Of a DNA stretch of 64,000 nt, positions 63,545-64,000 are shown one piece after another. The notes beneath the pieces were generated by a model, which saw nothing but the letters and a program-made list of their open reading frames with translations, did no database searches and was not told where the DNA came from. Location of the stretch: NCBI RefSeq assembly GCF_964340395.1, contig NC_135549.1, forward strand, positions 14,437,342 to 14,501,341. The letters run 5' to 3'. The translations under genes and the position numbers were made by a program. The stretch comes from Glandiceps talaboti. Lineage: Eukaryota; Hemichordata; Enteropneusta; Spengelidae. Numbering within the stretch: position 1 is the stretch's first letter; every line of letters begins with the position of its first letter.

Positions 63545-64000
63545 TATTTCTTACAGCTAAAAACAGACTGCCAGAAAGATTTTACGATTTCAAAGTTGAT
63601 CAATTTGCAAGTTTAGGTTGTTTTATTTGATAGCTAACAATACATTTACTGCAGAACATAGCATGATTGTCTTTTATGGAAGTTTCAATAGATGACTGAA
63701 AGTAAACAAAACTATTTTCAATCACAATCCTGCTGTGATTATCAGTAAAGTGCTATTATCTAGTAACTTAAGACAACAATCTAAACTTGTTGTTTATCAT
63801 TTAATGTGTATGTTACTGTGTAACTGGCAATTGAAAATACACACAACGGTTTATGCCAAAATAACGCCGCATTGTCAAAGTTTATGACATCATGCCCAAA
63901 CAGAATTCGTTCTTTCATTCTAGACAAGTTGGTTGGGCACAAGTAAGTAACCTCAGGTTGTTTGCCCATGATATGAAACCGCAGTTATATTTTTTGCTGA
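63545..64000. other. Downstream of UBA1; nothing recognised
   Basis: AT-rich sequence to the window edge. A - strand open frame at 63781-63969 resembles nothing known. Confidence 0.6.

Overview
The window is nuclear DNA of an animal, not a prokaryote. It is AT-rich, and conserved proteins are split into short exons by GT-AG introns. Introns and intergenic DNA are full of microsatellites, minisatellites, tRNA-like SINEs and DNA transposons. Protein similarity and the absence of vertebrate-type repeats suggest an invertebrate, probably a marine deuterostome or lophotrochozoan, but the phylum cannot be fixed from the sequence alone.

Two host genes, both on the + strand, fill most of the window. 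Positions 2645-23545 hold the last 13 coding exons (about 909 codons) of a plasma-membrane Ca2+-ATPase (PMCA/ATP2B family). The exons run from just after the actuator domain to the C-terminal PDZ ligand; the start, TM1-2 and actuator domain lie off the 5' edge. After about 8.5 kb of 3' UTR and intergenic DNA (23546-32093), a complete ubiquitin-activating enzyme E1 (UBA1) gene follows. It has 21 coding exons from 32094 to 62633 and encodes 1063 residues, with the catalytic Cys at residue 636 and both the long and short initiator Met codons retained. A poly(A) signal lies at 63500. The two genes are functionally separate: one exports Ca2+, the other starts the ubiquitin cascade.

Mobile DNA is mostly intronic. 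UBA1 intron 1 carries (a) a 1.5 kb terminal-inverted-repeat element at 35408-36939 with a 9-bp target duplication and a decayed fragment of a RecQ-like helicase, and (b) an apparently intact hAT-type transposon at 37527-40353, which encodes a 747-residue transposase on the - strand and landed inside a minisatellite. UBA1 intron 20 holds a deleted Tigger/pogo element (60906-62158) that keeps only the DNA-binding domain. A 229-bp foldback copy of family (a), again with a 9-bp duplication, sits between the genes at 28262-28490. Smaller items include a 178-bp near-perfect palindrome (6467-6644), a hAT-like MITE (13279-13670), a retroposon-like insert beside the PMCA exon-5 donor (about 14108-14472), a palindromic MITE (53395-53585), three SINE copies and about a dozen minisatellites. 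One of these is a G-quadruplex-prone array (15251-15998).

No RNA gene, CRISPR array, prokaryotic operon or viral gene was found. The best candidates for something undescribed are the two transposon families in UBA1 intron 1: the hAT element with a clean 5-bp duplication and palindromic subterminal sites, and the TIR family with the captured helicase piece.
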